Positions 36,236 to 47,310 of a stretch of 64,000 bases of DNA are shown piece after piece (within the stretch, counting starts at the first letter, position 1; every line of letters starts with the position of its first letter). The notes below the pieces were generated by a model. It saw only the letters and a list, made by a program, of their open reading frames with translations, was not told where the DNA came from and made no database searches. The position numbers and the translations under genes were made by a program. Source of the DNA: Umbilicaria muhlenbergii (lineage: Eukaryota > Ascomycota > Lecanoromycetes > Umbilicariales > Umbilicariaceae). Location of the stretch: positions 2,665,211 to 2,729,210 of the forward strand of contig KK106981.1 in NCBI GenBank assembly GCA_000611775.1, given 5' to 3'.

Positions 36236-36690
36236 GGCCTCAATATTGGCCTTGACGGCGTGGCTTGACGGCCTCGATTATATGGCTCAGCTTATGGCTC
36301 GACGATGTGGCTCAATGGCTTCGATAAAATGGCTCGACTTATGGCTCGACGATGCAGCTTGACGGCTTCGATAAAATGGCTCGGTCTGTTGAAATTCGCC
36401 GATTCGCCGCCGAGCAGACGTCATTGGGGCAGGGGTTTAGGGCAGGGGTTCTAGCGGGAAAAGCAGTCACGTCATGGGCGTACATATGTCTAGGCTTAGC
36501 GAAAAGCTCCTAAACATGTATATTAACAGCTCAAAAGCCTCAAGTTTCTGCTTTCTTCGATAATATGGCTCGATTTATGGCTCGATTTATGGCTTCGTCG
36601 GCGTGGCTCGACGGCTTCGATAATGGCTTCGATAAATGGTTTGCTTTATGGCTCGTAAACAGCTTGATAAATGGCTCCGTTTCGGCTTCA
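36236..36690. repeat. ATGGCTCGA minisatellite, split by the left inverted repeat
   Basis: Many imperfect copies of ATGGCTCGA and GGCTTCGATAAA. The clearest are two tandem 47-bp units at 36282-36328 and 36329-36375. The array is interrupted at about 36390-36558 by unrelated sequence that includes the left arm of the island inverted repeat, and resumes at 36559-36690. It is full of intact TCG and CGA, unlike the surrounding repeats. Confidence 0.85.
36450..36558 (+). repeat. Left arm of the island inverted repeat (109 bp)
   Basis: It pairs with the complement of 39062-39172. A 21-base run including GGCTTAGCGAAAAGCTCC, a run ACATGTATATTAACAGCTC and a run GCCTCAAGTTTCTGCTTTC match exactly; the outer end TCTAGCGGGAAAAGCAG matches with two transitions. 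No flanking target duplication was found. Confidence 0.9.
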
Positions 36691-36847
36691 AAATCAATTG
36701 AAAATTGCGATGAAAACTGTTCAAAAACAAATTTTCAGCTCTCACAGTGGCTGTCGCCCTCAACGGCTGCTAGCAGTCAGAATTGTGAGCGGCTGGCCAA
36801 AAGAAAGCCTGCTCTCTAGGTGCTGCGACAGGGCTATGAGGGCAGAG

Positions 36848-36882
36848 GGCAGTCACAAAGACCTAACAGCCCTGTGACTGCC
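36848..36882. other. Perfect 10-bp hairpin in the island
   Basis: GGCAGTCACA (36848-36857) pairs with TGTGACTGCC (36873-36882) across a 15-nt loop. It lies about 1 kb upstream of the gene start. It may be chance or a regulatory or transcript structure. Confidence 0.4.
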
Positions 36883-37042
36883 ACATAGAGACTGACTGCT
36901 AAGGAAGCAGGAATCGTACGGGCGGAGAAGCCACCTATATACCCCTTCACTAGTGCTGTTCGCCTAGAAGTGGCTGCTCAGCAATGGCCGCTGGCGGGCG
37001 CTTGACACCGTCACCGCTGACCCCACCCCTCACCCCTCACAT

Positions 37043-37175
37043 GACAGCTGATGAGGAGGAGGAGGCGGAGGAGGAGGAGGTGAAGGAGGAGGAGGTGAAG
37101 GAGGAGGAGGTGAAGGAGGAGGAGGCGAAGGAGGAGGAGGCGAAGGAGGAGGAGGCGAAGGAGGAGGAGGAGGTC
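37043..37175. repeat. GAAGGAGGAGGAGG minisatellite
   Basis: About six 15-bp units of (T/C)GAAGGAGGAGGAGG after a GGA-rich lead. It is purine on the plus strand and pyrimidine on the minus strand, so it could form triplex or other non-B DNA. The Glu-rich and Pro-rich frames across it are by-products of the repeat. Confidence 0.92.
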
Positions 37176-37870
37176 CTTCAGGGAAGGAAACGTCTAGGCA
37201 GTTGATTGAGCACGGCCGCCATCCTCCTACGCCTAAAATTTGGTGTGGCGACGGTGCAGCCCGTGGCTTACACCCTACCAAGTCGGGCCTGGCTTAGACG
37301 CCGATGGCTGACGGCCCCGAGACAAGGCGAGTAAAGACAGAGGTGGCAACATGTGCTCAGCCGTCCGAAGTACTCAAGTAGGGTGTGGAGTGATAAGTGA
37401 AGCTGACACTACACCGAGGTGGAGATAGATTCTGCATCCAGGTCTTGACCAGTCAATATTCGCAGATTGAGATGCAGTTAGAAACGATAAGACTACCTCA
37501 TACAGAAGGTAAGTTAATGGCGGCTGTTCTCCTATATGAAACTGTATGAAGCACTATGTAGTCGGGCTAAAACACACCGCCCCTAATATCTGTACAACGA
37601 CATGAATCAGCGTCATGCACTATTGCGGCACAATTTGTTCCCTGCTATATGTAGAGAGACCGCCAGCCTTCTCGTGAGTGAGGAGATCCCTAGGTCTGCG
37701 TTTCCTGCATCCTACGTACTCATAGCACATACTTCGATCGTTGACAGCTTTTCATCATACCGACGTCTTCGCTGAATTTTCAGCTTCTAACAAGCTGTTT
37801 ATAACCTTTCGCGCATACCTGCATTCTCTTTTCGTACTATCCTAAACAAGTTCAGGGATATTACTTTCCC
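37176..37870. other. Upstream region of the island gene
   Basis: Base-balanced sequence with normal CpG content that would contain the promoter and 5' UTR. No reading frame was supported. The bases just before 37871 are in frame with the gene back to a TAA at 37802 without another ATG, so an extra 5' exon would have to splice in, for example at the acceptor TTCAG ending 37855. Confidence 0.5.
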
Positions 37871-38769
37871 ATGGCGGCGTATCCGACCGCTTTCTTCTAT
37901 TATCCTCCATCTATCGTCACGACAGCAATTGCATATGATCTGTCCGATTCTGTTAACGTCTCTTGGACGTCGACATTCCCAAATTCCGGCATAGGCCTTT
38001 ATCTTTCGTGCACACGGAGTGGGCCGACCGCTTGGGAAGGGCTTCAAGGTAAGTGTTTTAGATGCCTTACAGCTGCCTTGCGCTCAATGACTGACATTAA
38101 ACCATAGCTCTTTCAGACGTCTCTCCAAACGCACCTCTCAATGCTCCTTATACAGTGAATCTGAGCAAGGTGCTGGGCTTCACCTACACCGGGGGATGCC
38201 ATTTCGAGCTGACATATCCATATCCTGATGACAGTAATTCTGGCGGTAACAACAGCGGAGGCTTCATGGTGTCTATAGACAGTGGGCATCAGCCTGTTGT
38301 ATGGGCCTTGAATATGACAACGTCATCACCGTCATTGTCTCCGAGTACGACGTTGCCCACAACCTCATCCACGAGCATTGTTGTCACATCAAACTCTGTT
38401 GCTCTATCTATTTCTGTTGTTACCACAAACGCCATTCTTCCATCAAGCTCTGCGCTAGGCAACAATAGCGGTTCCGCACACGATTCGCAGCACAGTCTGG
38501 GTACGTCGGGCATCACTGGCATCGCAGTGGCCATAACGCTGGCTGCCGTCGGTTTCTTGATACTGTTGAGGTTTTTGTGGCGAAGGAGACGTGGGAAAAG
38601 GGCTGCCGGTGAGAAGGCTGATATTAAGGGGACAAGGCCTGCAATAGGAGACAGTACGAATGAGTTGCAGGGGGACTTCATGCCGACTGAGCTTCCAGCT
38701 ACAGAAAGGTACCCTGAACTAGATGGAATAGCGGTAAGTGAGCTGCATGGTTCTGTTCCATCAGAATGA
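37871..38769 (+). CDS. Single-pass membrane protein with Ser/Thr-rich stalk (about 279 aa, one intron)
   Basis: Exon 1 (37871-38048) starts at ATG in a good context (CCCATGGCG) and exon 2 runs to TGA at 38767-38769. The N-terminal half looks like a compact ectodomain (YYPPS, NVSWTSTF, SPNAPLNAPYTV, CHFELTYPY), then a Ser/Thr-rich stalk, one hydrophobic helix (ITGIAVAITLAAVGFLILL) and a basic stop-transfer RRRRGKR with a roughly 75-residue acidic to neutral cytoplasmic tail. This layout is common in ascomycete cell-surface or wall-sensing-like proteins; I do not recognise a named family. No signal peptide is seen at the chosen start, so either an upstream exon encodes it or the helix alone inserts the protein. 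Codons are not decayed and CpG is frequent, in contrast with everything around. The function is unknown. Confidence 0.75.
38049..38107 (+). other. Intron of the membrane-protein gene (59 bp; alternative end 38116)
   Basis: Donor GTAAGT at 38049, branch-like ACTGAC near 38090, and acceptor CATAG at 38107. A second acceptor, TTCAG at 38116, is also in phase and would remove three residues (ALS). Both keep the exon 2 frame open. Confidence 0.75.
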
Positions 38770-39002
38770 GAATGCTTTCTTGTAACGTTAGCTGTGAGGA
38801 TTTGGTCTTGAAGTAGATCCCTATCTCGCAGGGTCAATTTTGATTGAGAGCGCACCGTCAGTGCTTCTATCAAACACTGGCAGGATGAGTGGCCCCGCCA
38901 ACTGTACATTAACATCGAGCGAGATGCATACAGGCGGCTGTGAATTGAAACTCCTCATCTTTGCGAATGGCTGTGTTGTATAGAACGATTATTTAGAGGC
39001 CA

Positions 39003-39008
39003 AATAAA
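39003..39008 (+). promoter_or_regulatory. Candidate polyadenylation signal AATAAA
   Basis: A canonical hexamer 234 bp after the stop codon of the membrane-protein gene, followed by AT-rich sequence. It lies inside the right inverted-repeat arm. Confidence 0.45.
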
Positions 39009-39061
39009 TATATTATTGCACTTGCTCAATATCGCTCCAATATTGAATGAATGAACGTGAG

Positions 39062-39172
39062 GAAGAAAGCAGAAACTTGAGGCTTTAGAGCTGTTAATAT
39101 ACATGTTTAGGAGCTTTTCGCTAAGCCTAAATATGACGTACTATTCATGACGTGACTGCTTTTCTCACTAGA
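39062..39172 (-). repeat. Right arm of the island inverted repeat (111 bp)
   Basis: The complement of the left arm at 36450-36558. Together the arms bracket 2.7 kb containing the only credible gene. They could be terminal repeats of a DNA transposon or two separate copies of a short element; no transposase is present. Confidence 0.9.
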
Positions 39173-40389
39173 TGTGGTTGATAATATCAATTGTATGTGC
39201 TATGAAGCGAAAAATCTAACTAAGTGCTCATAGGAGTGTAATCAGAGCAAGTTCATAAGTGAGCTCTTATTCTCAGAGCAGCTTTTGTTCCTCTGAGATA
39301 TTAATACATATTCATAAAGCAATAAAAATCACATCCTCTTCTATTAAGACTCTTCAAACCCTCTTGATATGTCATTTTGCTACACATGTGCTTCAATTAT
39401 AAGGATAAGCCCTTTAAAACTATTGACTCATCATGTTATAAGGCTGAGCCTGTGAAAGCCTGTTATATAAATAAAACAAAAATATTAAAGACTGTATCAA
39501 ATAATAATCAATGTTATAAATAAAAAGTAATGATGTAGAGTGCTTTGCATAATTAGTTAATATTTGTAATTTATGATAAACCTATTAATGAATAATTTAA
39601 CTTAAGGGATATAAAGTTTTATTAAGCAAGATAATAAAAACATCAATAAAATTAATAATATAATAAATAAGAATATAATCAGCAGATTAAACATTATGTA
39701 AAAAAATAAATCAAATTATAATTATAAAAGACTGAAGAATTTTGTCATATTAAAGATAAACTGTTCTCAGTGTAGAATTTGTAAAATTAATTACATGTTA
39801 TTTTACATTCTTAATTATATTTAAAAATCTCTTTACTTTCTTTATAAATATTATTATTTCATCTCTGAGTTTATATTATGCTGATGAGTTTTCTTTTTCT
39901 TTGTTTAAATTTAAGTTTTTTATAAATGCTATAAAATTGTTTCTCATTGTTGTTCTATTGTGTAATAATAAGAATTCAAGTTAATTAAGTATGATTAATA
40001 AAGCTGTATTTCAGTGACACTTTAACATTTAATTATAAATTATTAAGCTAAAGCCTTTGCAGGTATTTCTTATGATTGATAATATTAATATTATGTATTT
40101 TATTCACTGATGTGTTTCCTCCTAATTTAAATGTTATATAATATTATTATAAAAGTTGATTATCATCTGCCTTTAAGCTAAAATAGAGGGAAATATTTAT
40201 AAAAAGTTGAATATAAATAATGCATTTCATTTAAATCATATGAAGGTTTTTGTTATAATAAGCTTAATCAGCAAGTAAAGATAAAACTGAAATAAGAGTT
40301 TTTCTGATGAGTAAAGTGAGTAAATATTATTTAACTTTAATAATATTACTTGCACTAATCAAGGTGAGCAAAGAACATAAAGAAAAAAT
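39173..40389. other. AT-rich decayed DNA right of the island, no gene seen
   Basis: CpG disappears within about 50 bp of the right inverted-repeat arm and AT content rises steeply. All frames are closed. No homology to the recognised families was found by eye. Confidence 0.55.
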
Positions 40390-40600
40390 CATATCATTTA
40401 TTGAAAGAGTCTTGAACCTTTATTACTTCATGATGAATAAAATAAGTTTACAAGGTATTTTCTTTAACATGATGAAATAATAACATCTTAAAAATTGAAG
40501 AGAGGCCCTCTGCAATATTCTTATAAAGAAGATTGAGGTCATTAACACAGTTAAGAACAGCTGAAAGTAATCTCTCTGCAAGATATATTATGAGTTATAA

Positions 40601-41760
40601 TTATGTTTTTATTTTAAATAATGTACTCTTCTCTGATCTTGACTTCACAGTGATTTTTATGATAACTTCAGAGGCTGCTGTAACATGATTATTATTATTA
40701 ACTGAATCAGTTGACAGAGTTCTGCTCACAGTGTTATTTGACTTCTTTTTAAAACAGTTCAGTTCCTTATGTCTGTGCTTGTCATAATAATTGCAGTCTC
40801 TGTTAAAGAACACTCCTCATGAGGATTTTAAATCATGCAGTGTTGTAATGATGAATATTGTAGATTTGTGATCCTTTCACTTCATGATGTTCACAGAGGT
40901 GCTTTCACTGAAGTCATTGTTCATGATTATTACTCACACATGAGTTTCAGTCTTAATGCTGAGATGAAGTTTCTTCATGAGTGTAATTAAATCTTCATGA
41001 AAGTTTGAAAACACAGAGTGTCTGTGAATTTTATACTTCATAACATGATTCAAGCCCTTGAAGAAGATTATTAACTGAATTTAATAATAATTCTTCACTT
41101 CATTTTTTATTTAAATCAGAAGTTCATCTGACCTGTGAAAATACTCATCATCAGATTCACTGTTTAACTTGTAACAATTTATTTAATTTATTTATGTGTT
41201 ATATATCTGATTATCATGATTTTTTAAAAAAGACTTTTAAAAAGTTCTTTTAATTTTCTTAAATATCTTTCAAGCTTTTTTCTTCATAATGTGTGACTCA
41301 TCACTTTATAATTTTATAGTTCAGATAATGATCTGACTCTTCAAGGTGAAGCTTTATAAAAAGATGCTTAATTTGATATACATACTGCTGAAAGTGAGGG
41401 TAGTCCTTCATACAGTAAAGATTTTCACCTTTGACTCACTTTTCATAACAGGTGTGTTTCAGTGCTAAAGATAAATCTGATGTAAATTATTCATGAGTTT
41501 TAAGCTCAGTCTGCTTAGTACATTCCTTCTCACTCATGAGTTGAATCTTCACAAGTTGAATTTTGATATTCATCATGATGAACTCCTCAGAGAATGTAGG
41601 AGTGATGTTTCATGACTGAGAGTTAAAAATTATAAAATCATCTTGAACTGTTGCTTGTGAGGTTTTAGGAGTGATTGATAAAACTGTTATAAAAACTGAT
41701 TAAAAAGCTTGTGAGCTTTCAATCATTCTTGCTGAACAACATTCTTACAATGAATTAAAG
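40601..41760 (-). pseudogene. C2 gag remnant
   Basis: The minus strand aligns with C1 gag along its length. The 70-codon open piece at 40813-40601 covers the zinc knuckle and the Ser-rich segment after it. Additional TAA stops and A/T changes relative to C1 show it is more decayed. Confidence 0.8.
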
Positions 41761-41769
41761 CAATAAAAC

Positions 41770-42224
41770 TGTAAGTGTATTATCATGAGGTAATATTTTA
41801 ACTAAGGAATTATGAAGCTATGTGACAATAATGCTTTAAACTTATAATTGATGATTCACAATAATATGATATTGTTAATAAGTAGAGAATTATTGTTAAG
41901 AAAGAAAGTGAGACATGCTTTAATCTTATAATATATCTCTTCTGAAGTTAACCTGCTTGAGGAAGATTTCATGAAGTAATCACCTCAGTGAAGCTGCCTT
42001 CACAAGATGTTCATTGCTGAATTACATCTTCATGAGATGTCATCAATGATGTTAACTTCTTTAATCACTTTCATGAAGTGTTAAAAGTGATGTTTATTGA
42101 CTGAGCTTCTTCATGAAATTGATTCATTAATGAAAGTTATCTTTACAAGATTGCACTGTTATTAAATATAATTTTTCTTATTTTGAATTAGCACCTGATG
42201 AGTTCTGTACATTAAATATTCACA
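41770..42224 (-). repeat. C2 5' LTR (455 bp)
   Basis: Plus-strand TGTAAGTGTATTATC to ATTCACA. It has the same length as the C1 5' LTR and differs by transitions. Confidence 0.9.
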
Positions 42225-42426
42225 GAAACAGTATGCTTTCTGATTATTTAAAAATTAAAATTGTGAAAGAGTACTCTTCATATAAGTTAATTAATATTTA
42301 ATAACAATGTATTGAGAAATCATATTAACTTTAACTTCAGTATTTAATAAAGTTTACATAAATGTAACATAATTATCAGTGAAGACCCTTTCATTAATAA
42401 TTAAATTAAAATCTTAAAACTACTTC
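42225..42426 (-). mobile_element. E2, protease part, left of A2
   Basis: Homologous to E1 at about 32.40-32.60 kb (for example ATTTAAAAATTAAA, CTTCATATAAGTTAATT and AAAACTACTTCT). It continues on the other side of A2 at 49506, separated only by the A2 target duplication. Confidence 0.75.
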
Positions 42427-43722
42427 TGTCAGGACTATGCAGATTATGAATTAATGCATGTGTTTTAACAGCTGACATTTAGCTACAGAGAAGAATTTTA
42501 ATCTAAGGAGCAAAAGAAGGAAAGAGTGCAAAGATTAAAGTCTTTATGTGCATATTAAGCTCACTAGTTTAATCACTGTTAACTCATTCAGTCTAATCAC
42601 TGCTAACTCATTCATCAGCAATTTAGCAAGTTAACTCTGAGTTAATTTTTAGCACTTTGAGCGCTCTGAGCTTCTGATCTCATGTCTCAGCTAACAGCCG
42701 CTCTTAGCAACCTATGAGCACTTTGAGCTCAACCTTAAATCTTGAGCGGAACATCAAAATTTTGAGATAAAAAAATAGTTATTAAAACAATTGTTTAAAC
42801 AAGTACACACACAGTGTTATAATAACAGTAAAACTTATAATAAGTAAACTTTTGCTAAAATTCACTTTTCTGCAATAAAAAATCATGATTTGTTGAGTCT
42901 GAAAGCACTGTATAAGTGTTGAGTTCAAAACTTTCAATGCATAAGTTATAAAGAACAGTATTCTTTATTAATGTTAAATTAAAATTTTCTTCATAACTGC
43001 TGTTGTTGTTAAGTTATATTTAATTCAAGTTTTCAATAGAGAAAAATCTTTCAAAAAAAGTCACATACTTTGAATAACTATTGCGCTTTTATACTTATGA
43101 TATAACTTTCAGTTTATAAGTTGTAGAGAAGAAGCTATTAAACAGTTCTATAACTTAAAGTTTTTTTATAACTGTTGTTGTTAAAAAGTTACATTGATTT
43201 CAAACTTTCAGTGGTGAAAATCACAACATTAATAAACAGACTTTTAATGACTTTTTGAATAACTCAACAACAACAACAACACATAAAAAGAAACTTTGTA
43301 TAAAAAAACTCTTAAACAGCTTATTCTCTACAACTTATAAACTAAAAGTTATATCATAAGTATAAAAGCGCAATAGTTATTCAATATGCTAATATATTTA
43401 TAATTAATTAAAAGTTTTTTAATTCATAACTATTGCAAATTAAAACTTATGAAGAAATCATTAGTTTGTAAAGTGTACAGAATAAAGAGATTTAAAACTT
43501 TTCAATAAAAAGTTTCTTATTATTCATGAAGATATAATAGTTGTTTAAAGTGTAAGATTTATATGAGCTCATTTACTGCTCAGAGAGTGCTCTGAGTGCA
43601 TAAAGTACTATTAACTAAAACCTTATTTTTGAGCAGGCTGCCAAGTTGTGAATGTTCAATCATTCAGTTCAGTACAACATTCAGTTCAGTGTTCAGTAAC
43701 ACATTCAAGCATAAACTTGATA
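42427..43722 (-). repeat. A2 3' LTR, interrupted by MITE copy 2
   Basis: It starts TGTCAGGACTATGCAG and ends CTTGATA. Removing 42613-43654 and one TT leaves about 250 bp, the normal A length. A 30-bp unit (TAATCACTGCTAACTCATTCA) occurs twice just before the MITE. Confidence 0.85.
42613..43654 (-). mobile_element. MITE-like palindromic element, copy 2 (1042 bp)
   Basis: The reverse complement of copy 1 (19302-20424), about 80 bp shorter. The end CATCAGCAATTTAGC is shared exactly with copy 1; the other end reads CATTCACAACTTGGCAG on the complement. The flanks are TT on both sides (42611-42612 and 43655-43656), and removing the element with one TT restores the A LTR sequence. The internal inverted arms with GCGC are retained. 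Confidence 0.85.
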
Positions 43723-46700
43723 TTACTTTCCTCTTTATTTAATGAGCTCTGTGAACTGATCATTCACTTTTCTGCTTTGTTGTTGATGTATTCAGTGATT
43801 CAGTCAGCTTGTTTGAGTACCTCTCATAAAATGCCTCTTTCAGTTCAAGTGAGTGTTCAAATTCATCAGTGTTATATCAAGTCTTGTTAAGTGAGTATTC
43901 TTTTCATGTCACTCTGTACTGTAGCCTGTTTTTTCATCAACAGTTATCATTAATTTGTTCAACTTCTTATTTCAGTTCAGCCTGTTCAGTTATTACAGGT
44001 GGCGGTGATGACTCAATTTACTTAAGTAAAGAATCATTCACAGTGAGTCATAATAAAAAGGTGTGAAATACAGAGTGTATTTTTATTAATTTAAGCAGTT
44101 CAAGCTTATATATTTAAGTTGATACTTTCTTCTTGATTCAAAAAGGTCCTTCATTCTTGTGATTCAGCTTTTTGAATGAGTGAGTTGTTTGAATGTTTTT
44201 TGTTGACAATCATACCAGGTCTCTCACTTGATATGTTGAGGTTAATGTTCAAGTTCTATTCATGAAATCTTCTTATTGAAGTTGTGCTGCTGTCATGTTC
44301 TCTTGTAATATCACATGTAGAACCTTCATATGATTTTTTATAAAATTAGCTTTTTCCTTCAGAATTCATTCTTTTGTCAGCAGTGATGTGATCAATCATT
44401 TAAAGTTGAAGCTCATTCAGAGGTGATATCCTTTATTCACAAAGAATGATGAAACTTTAATGAAGTCAGAATCTGCATTGTTGGCTGTAAACTCAGTCAT
44501 TAATAATTATTTAGCTCAGTCATCTTGCTGATAGTTCACAAATACTTTAAGATAATGTTCAACATTTGCATTCACATTTTCAAACTGCCCGTCTGTCTCA
44601 GGATGAAAAGTGGTTGAAGGTTTTAATCTGATTTGAAGTCATTCACACAGGTATTTTCAAAGTAATGCTACAAACTGTGATCCTCAGTCTGATGTAATTG
44701 TCTGTGATAATTCATGAAATCTTCACATATTTTGAAGTAAGAGTTTAATAATGTATTCAGTTGATGTTTCTTCATTCTTATCTGTTAAACAAGAGATATA
44801 ATGTCTTTTCTTGATCAATCTGCAAATGACTGTCAGGATTGTGTTGAATCCTTTGCTTTCAAGTAACCTGATAATCAAGTTGAGTGAAATATCTTGTCAT
44901 GAATGACTTAAAATTGAAAGTGATTTCAAGGCTCCTTGATACTGCTCATTCATGTTCTTTGTTCAGCGGCAGATGTGACAATTTTGAACAAACTGACTTA
45001 TTGTTCAGTTCATTCAAGGTCAGTAGTAGGAGCGTGCAAGCAGTTTCAGAGTCTTTCAGTGTTTAATATGTTCTACTGCCAGCTGTTCATGAGCTTCTTA
45101 AATCAATCATCATCATAATTTGTTTTGATTCAGATTATTATCAATGCCTGAGACTCATACATGTTTTTAATAAAGCAGTCAGCCTTTGTCCTCAGTGCAG
45201 TCACTGAGAAAGATCTTTATTAAATGTCTTGCTTTGATTTATAATAAGTTTAGAATTTCCTGACAGAAATTATCTGCTTTCATATAATGAGTAATCAACT
45301 CATTTAAAGTTTCATTCAAAGTCTGTTCAGTTGATTCATTCAAGACTTGTTCAGCTGATTCATTCAGAGCTGATTTGTTCAGGGTTGATTTTAAAAAATG
45401 AGGAGCTTTTTTCTTTTGTTTAATAATGATGCATGAGTTTAGGCAGTGACTCAGTAGCATGATTTAAGATTAATATTGTAATCACTCATCATCTTCATTC
45501 TTCTTTAGTTGATCACTTGAGTGTTTAATGAATATGTTCACCTTTTTATTTTTCTTGCCTGTTTGGTAAGTGATCATAAAGTTGAATTATGAGAAGAATT
45601 CAGCTCATCTGACTTGTCTGTGAGTCAGTTTCTTGATCATTTTAAAGTACTTCAGAGCTTTATAATTTATTAAGATTTAAATCAGATCCTCTGTTTCTAT
45701 TAATTCAGCACATCATTCCTTTAAACTTTGAATGATGATTAACAATTCTTTGTCATAAATCTTGTAATTGCATTCAGCTGATATGAGTTTCTTAGAGAAA
45801 AATGTCACTGAATGTATTAATTTTTAATCATCTTTCTGAGATAATACTCCTGTAGATATCAGATCAGATGAATCACATTTGAGATAACATGTTCAAGTTC
45901 AATCAAAGTGTTGTAATACTGACATGTTAATTAATCAGTTCTTTAGTTCACTAAACGCTTGAAGACATTGTTCAATTTACATATTAAAGAGTATATTCTT
46001 ACCTGTCAGTCTGATTAAAGGCTTTGCAATTTTAGAATATTCCTCTATGAATCATCAGTAGAAGTTACAAAAACCTAAGAATGCCTGCAGCTGTTTTAAG
46101 TTGATCAGTACCTTTTAAGTCTTAATGATTGTGATCTTTTCAAGGTTCACTCAGATGTCATGATGTTCTATGATCAGTTTTAAGTATTGAGTTTTAATCT
46201 TGTGAAATTCACACTTCTTGATTTCAGTCTGTAAATTTACCTTTCTCAGTCATTCTAAAATGATTCAAACATGAGTTTAATGTTCAGACAGAGACTCTGA
46301 ATAAATCAAGATATCATTTAAATATGTTTTACAGCATGTGTTCAATAGATTGAATAATACATCATTAATAAAGTGCTGAAAAGTGACTGATTCATTAGTG
46401 AGTCTGAAAGGCAAGACTTTATATTTGTAAAAATCATGCCTTGTTTGAAAGGTTGTCAGGTCTTCAGATTCAAGATTCATTTGTATGCAGTGAAATGCCT
46501 GTTGTATATTGATCTTGATGAAGTATTTTGTCTTTAAAATCTGAGTCAGGGTTTCCTCAATTAAAGGTAATGAGTATCAGTCTTTCTTCATAATTGAATT
46601 CAACTTTCAGTAGTTGATGCACAGTCATAAAGGCCTGTCTTTCTTTTGTATGAATAAAATCAGTGAGGCTACTGATAACTGATTGACTTCAATGAAACTC

Positions 46701-47160
46701 TTTTGCAAGTTATCTTTTATGTAGTTCTTTACCGCTACCAGTTCTTCATGTGACATATTGTAGAGGGGTGTGTATTTTAGCTTTTACTCACCCTTTAAGA
46801 CAATCTTGTGATCATAAAGTTAATGTGAAAGGAGTTCATTTGCAGCCTTTTTAGAAAAGACATCAATCAGGTCATGATATTCAGAAGGGAGAATCACCTT
46901 GATATTCAGTTCATTTAACTTCAATTCAGAGTTCAATGCTTCCTCAATTTGTTGAATAAAGATAACAAAGATCTCATTGCCTTTCTTCATATTCAATGTG
47001 AACAGTGCTGCGTCAATCATCTTGATATTGACTGCATGTGAGGGGCTAGTACCCTTTGATGCAGAGACTGATTCATTTGCTTTTGTAATGAATTTCTTCA
47101 AGATCTAATAGGTTTTCAGTGATTCAGGTTCAATCATTTGATTCATTTATTTATTTGATT

Positions 47161-47310
47161 CAGTTTGTTCATTCAGTTTTTAGTTGTTCAGTTCAATTCA
47201 TTCATTCAGTTTTCAGTTGTTCAGTTTAGTTTGTTCATTCAGTTTTTGATTGTTCAGTTCAGTTCATTTGTTCAGTTTTCAGTTGTTCAGTTCAGTTCAT
47301 TCATTCAGTG
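47161..47310. repeat. TTCAGTTGTTCAGTTCAG-type tandem repeat in A2
   Basis: About four imperfect units of about 38 bp built from TTCATTCAGTTTTCAGTTG and TTCAGTTCAGTTCA. The unit would encode a Glu/Asn/Leu-type low-complexity spacer between protease and reverse transcriptase. Confidence 0.85.

Larger units (their letters stand above)
40390..42224 (-). mobile_element. C2: 5' fragment of a C-family element (gag plus 5' LTR)
   Basis: Homologous to C1 from about 29.03 to 30.85 kb in the same orientation, with a full 455-bp 5' LTR at 41770-42224. Everything downstream of the gag zinc-knuckle region is missing at 40390. The zinc knuckle (in 40813-40601) reads CNYYDKHRHKELNC, with the second Cys changed to Tyr, whereas C1 keeps it. 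The right flank is E-family sequence. Confidence 0.87.

Noticed and set aside
36433-36448. Telomere-like GGGTTTAGGG
   Set aside because: Only one unit is present; no array, so no support for an interstitial telomere.
36565-36877. Two overlapping plus-strand open frames in the island
   Set aside because: They run through the ATGGCTCGA minisatellite and have no recognisable domain or consistent coding signal.
36984-37281. Glu-rich plus-strand and Pro-rich minus-strand open frames
   Set aside because: Both are by-products of the GGA/GAA minisatellite at 37043-37175; no start context, domain or splice pattern supports a gene.
38289-38915. A 208-codon open frame on the minus strand
   Set aside because: It is the antisense shadow of exon 2 of the membrane-protein gene; its content shows no domain while the plus strand has a clear stalk and membrane helix.
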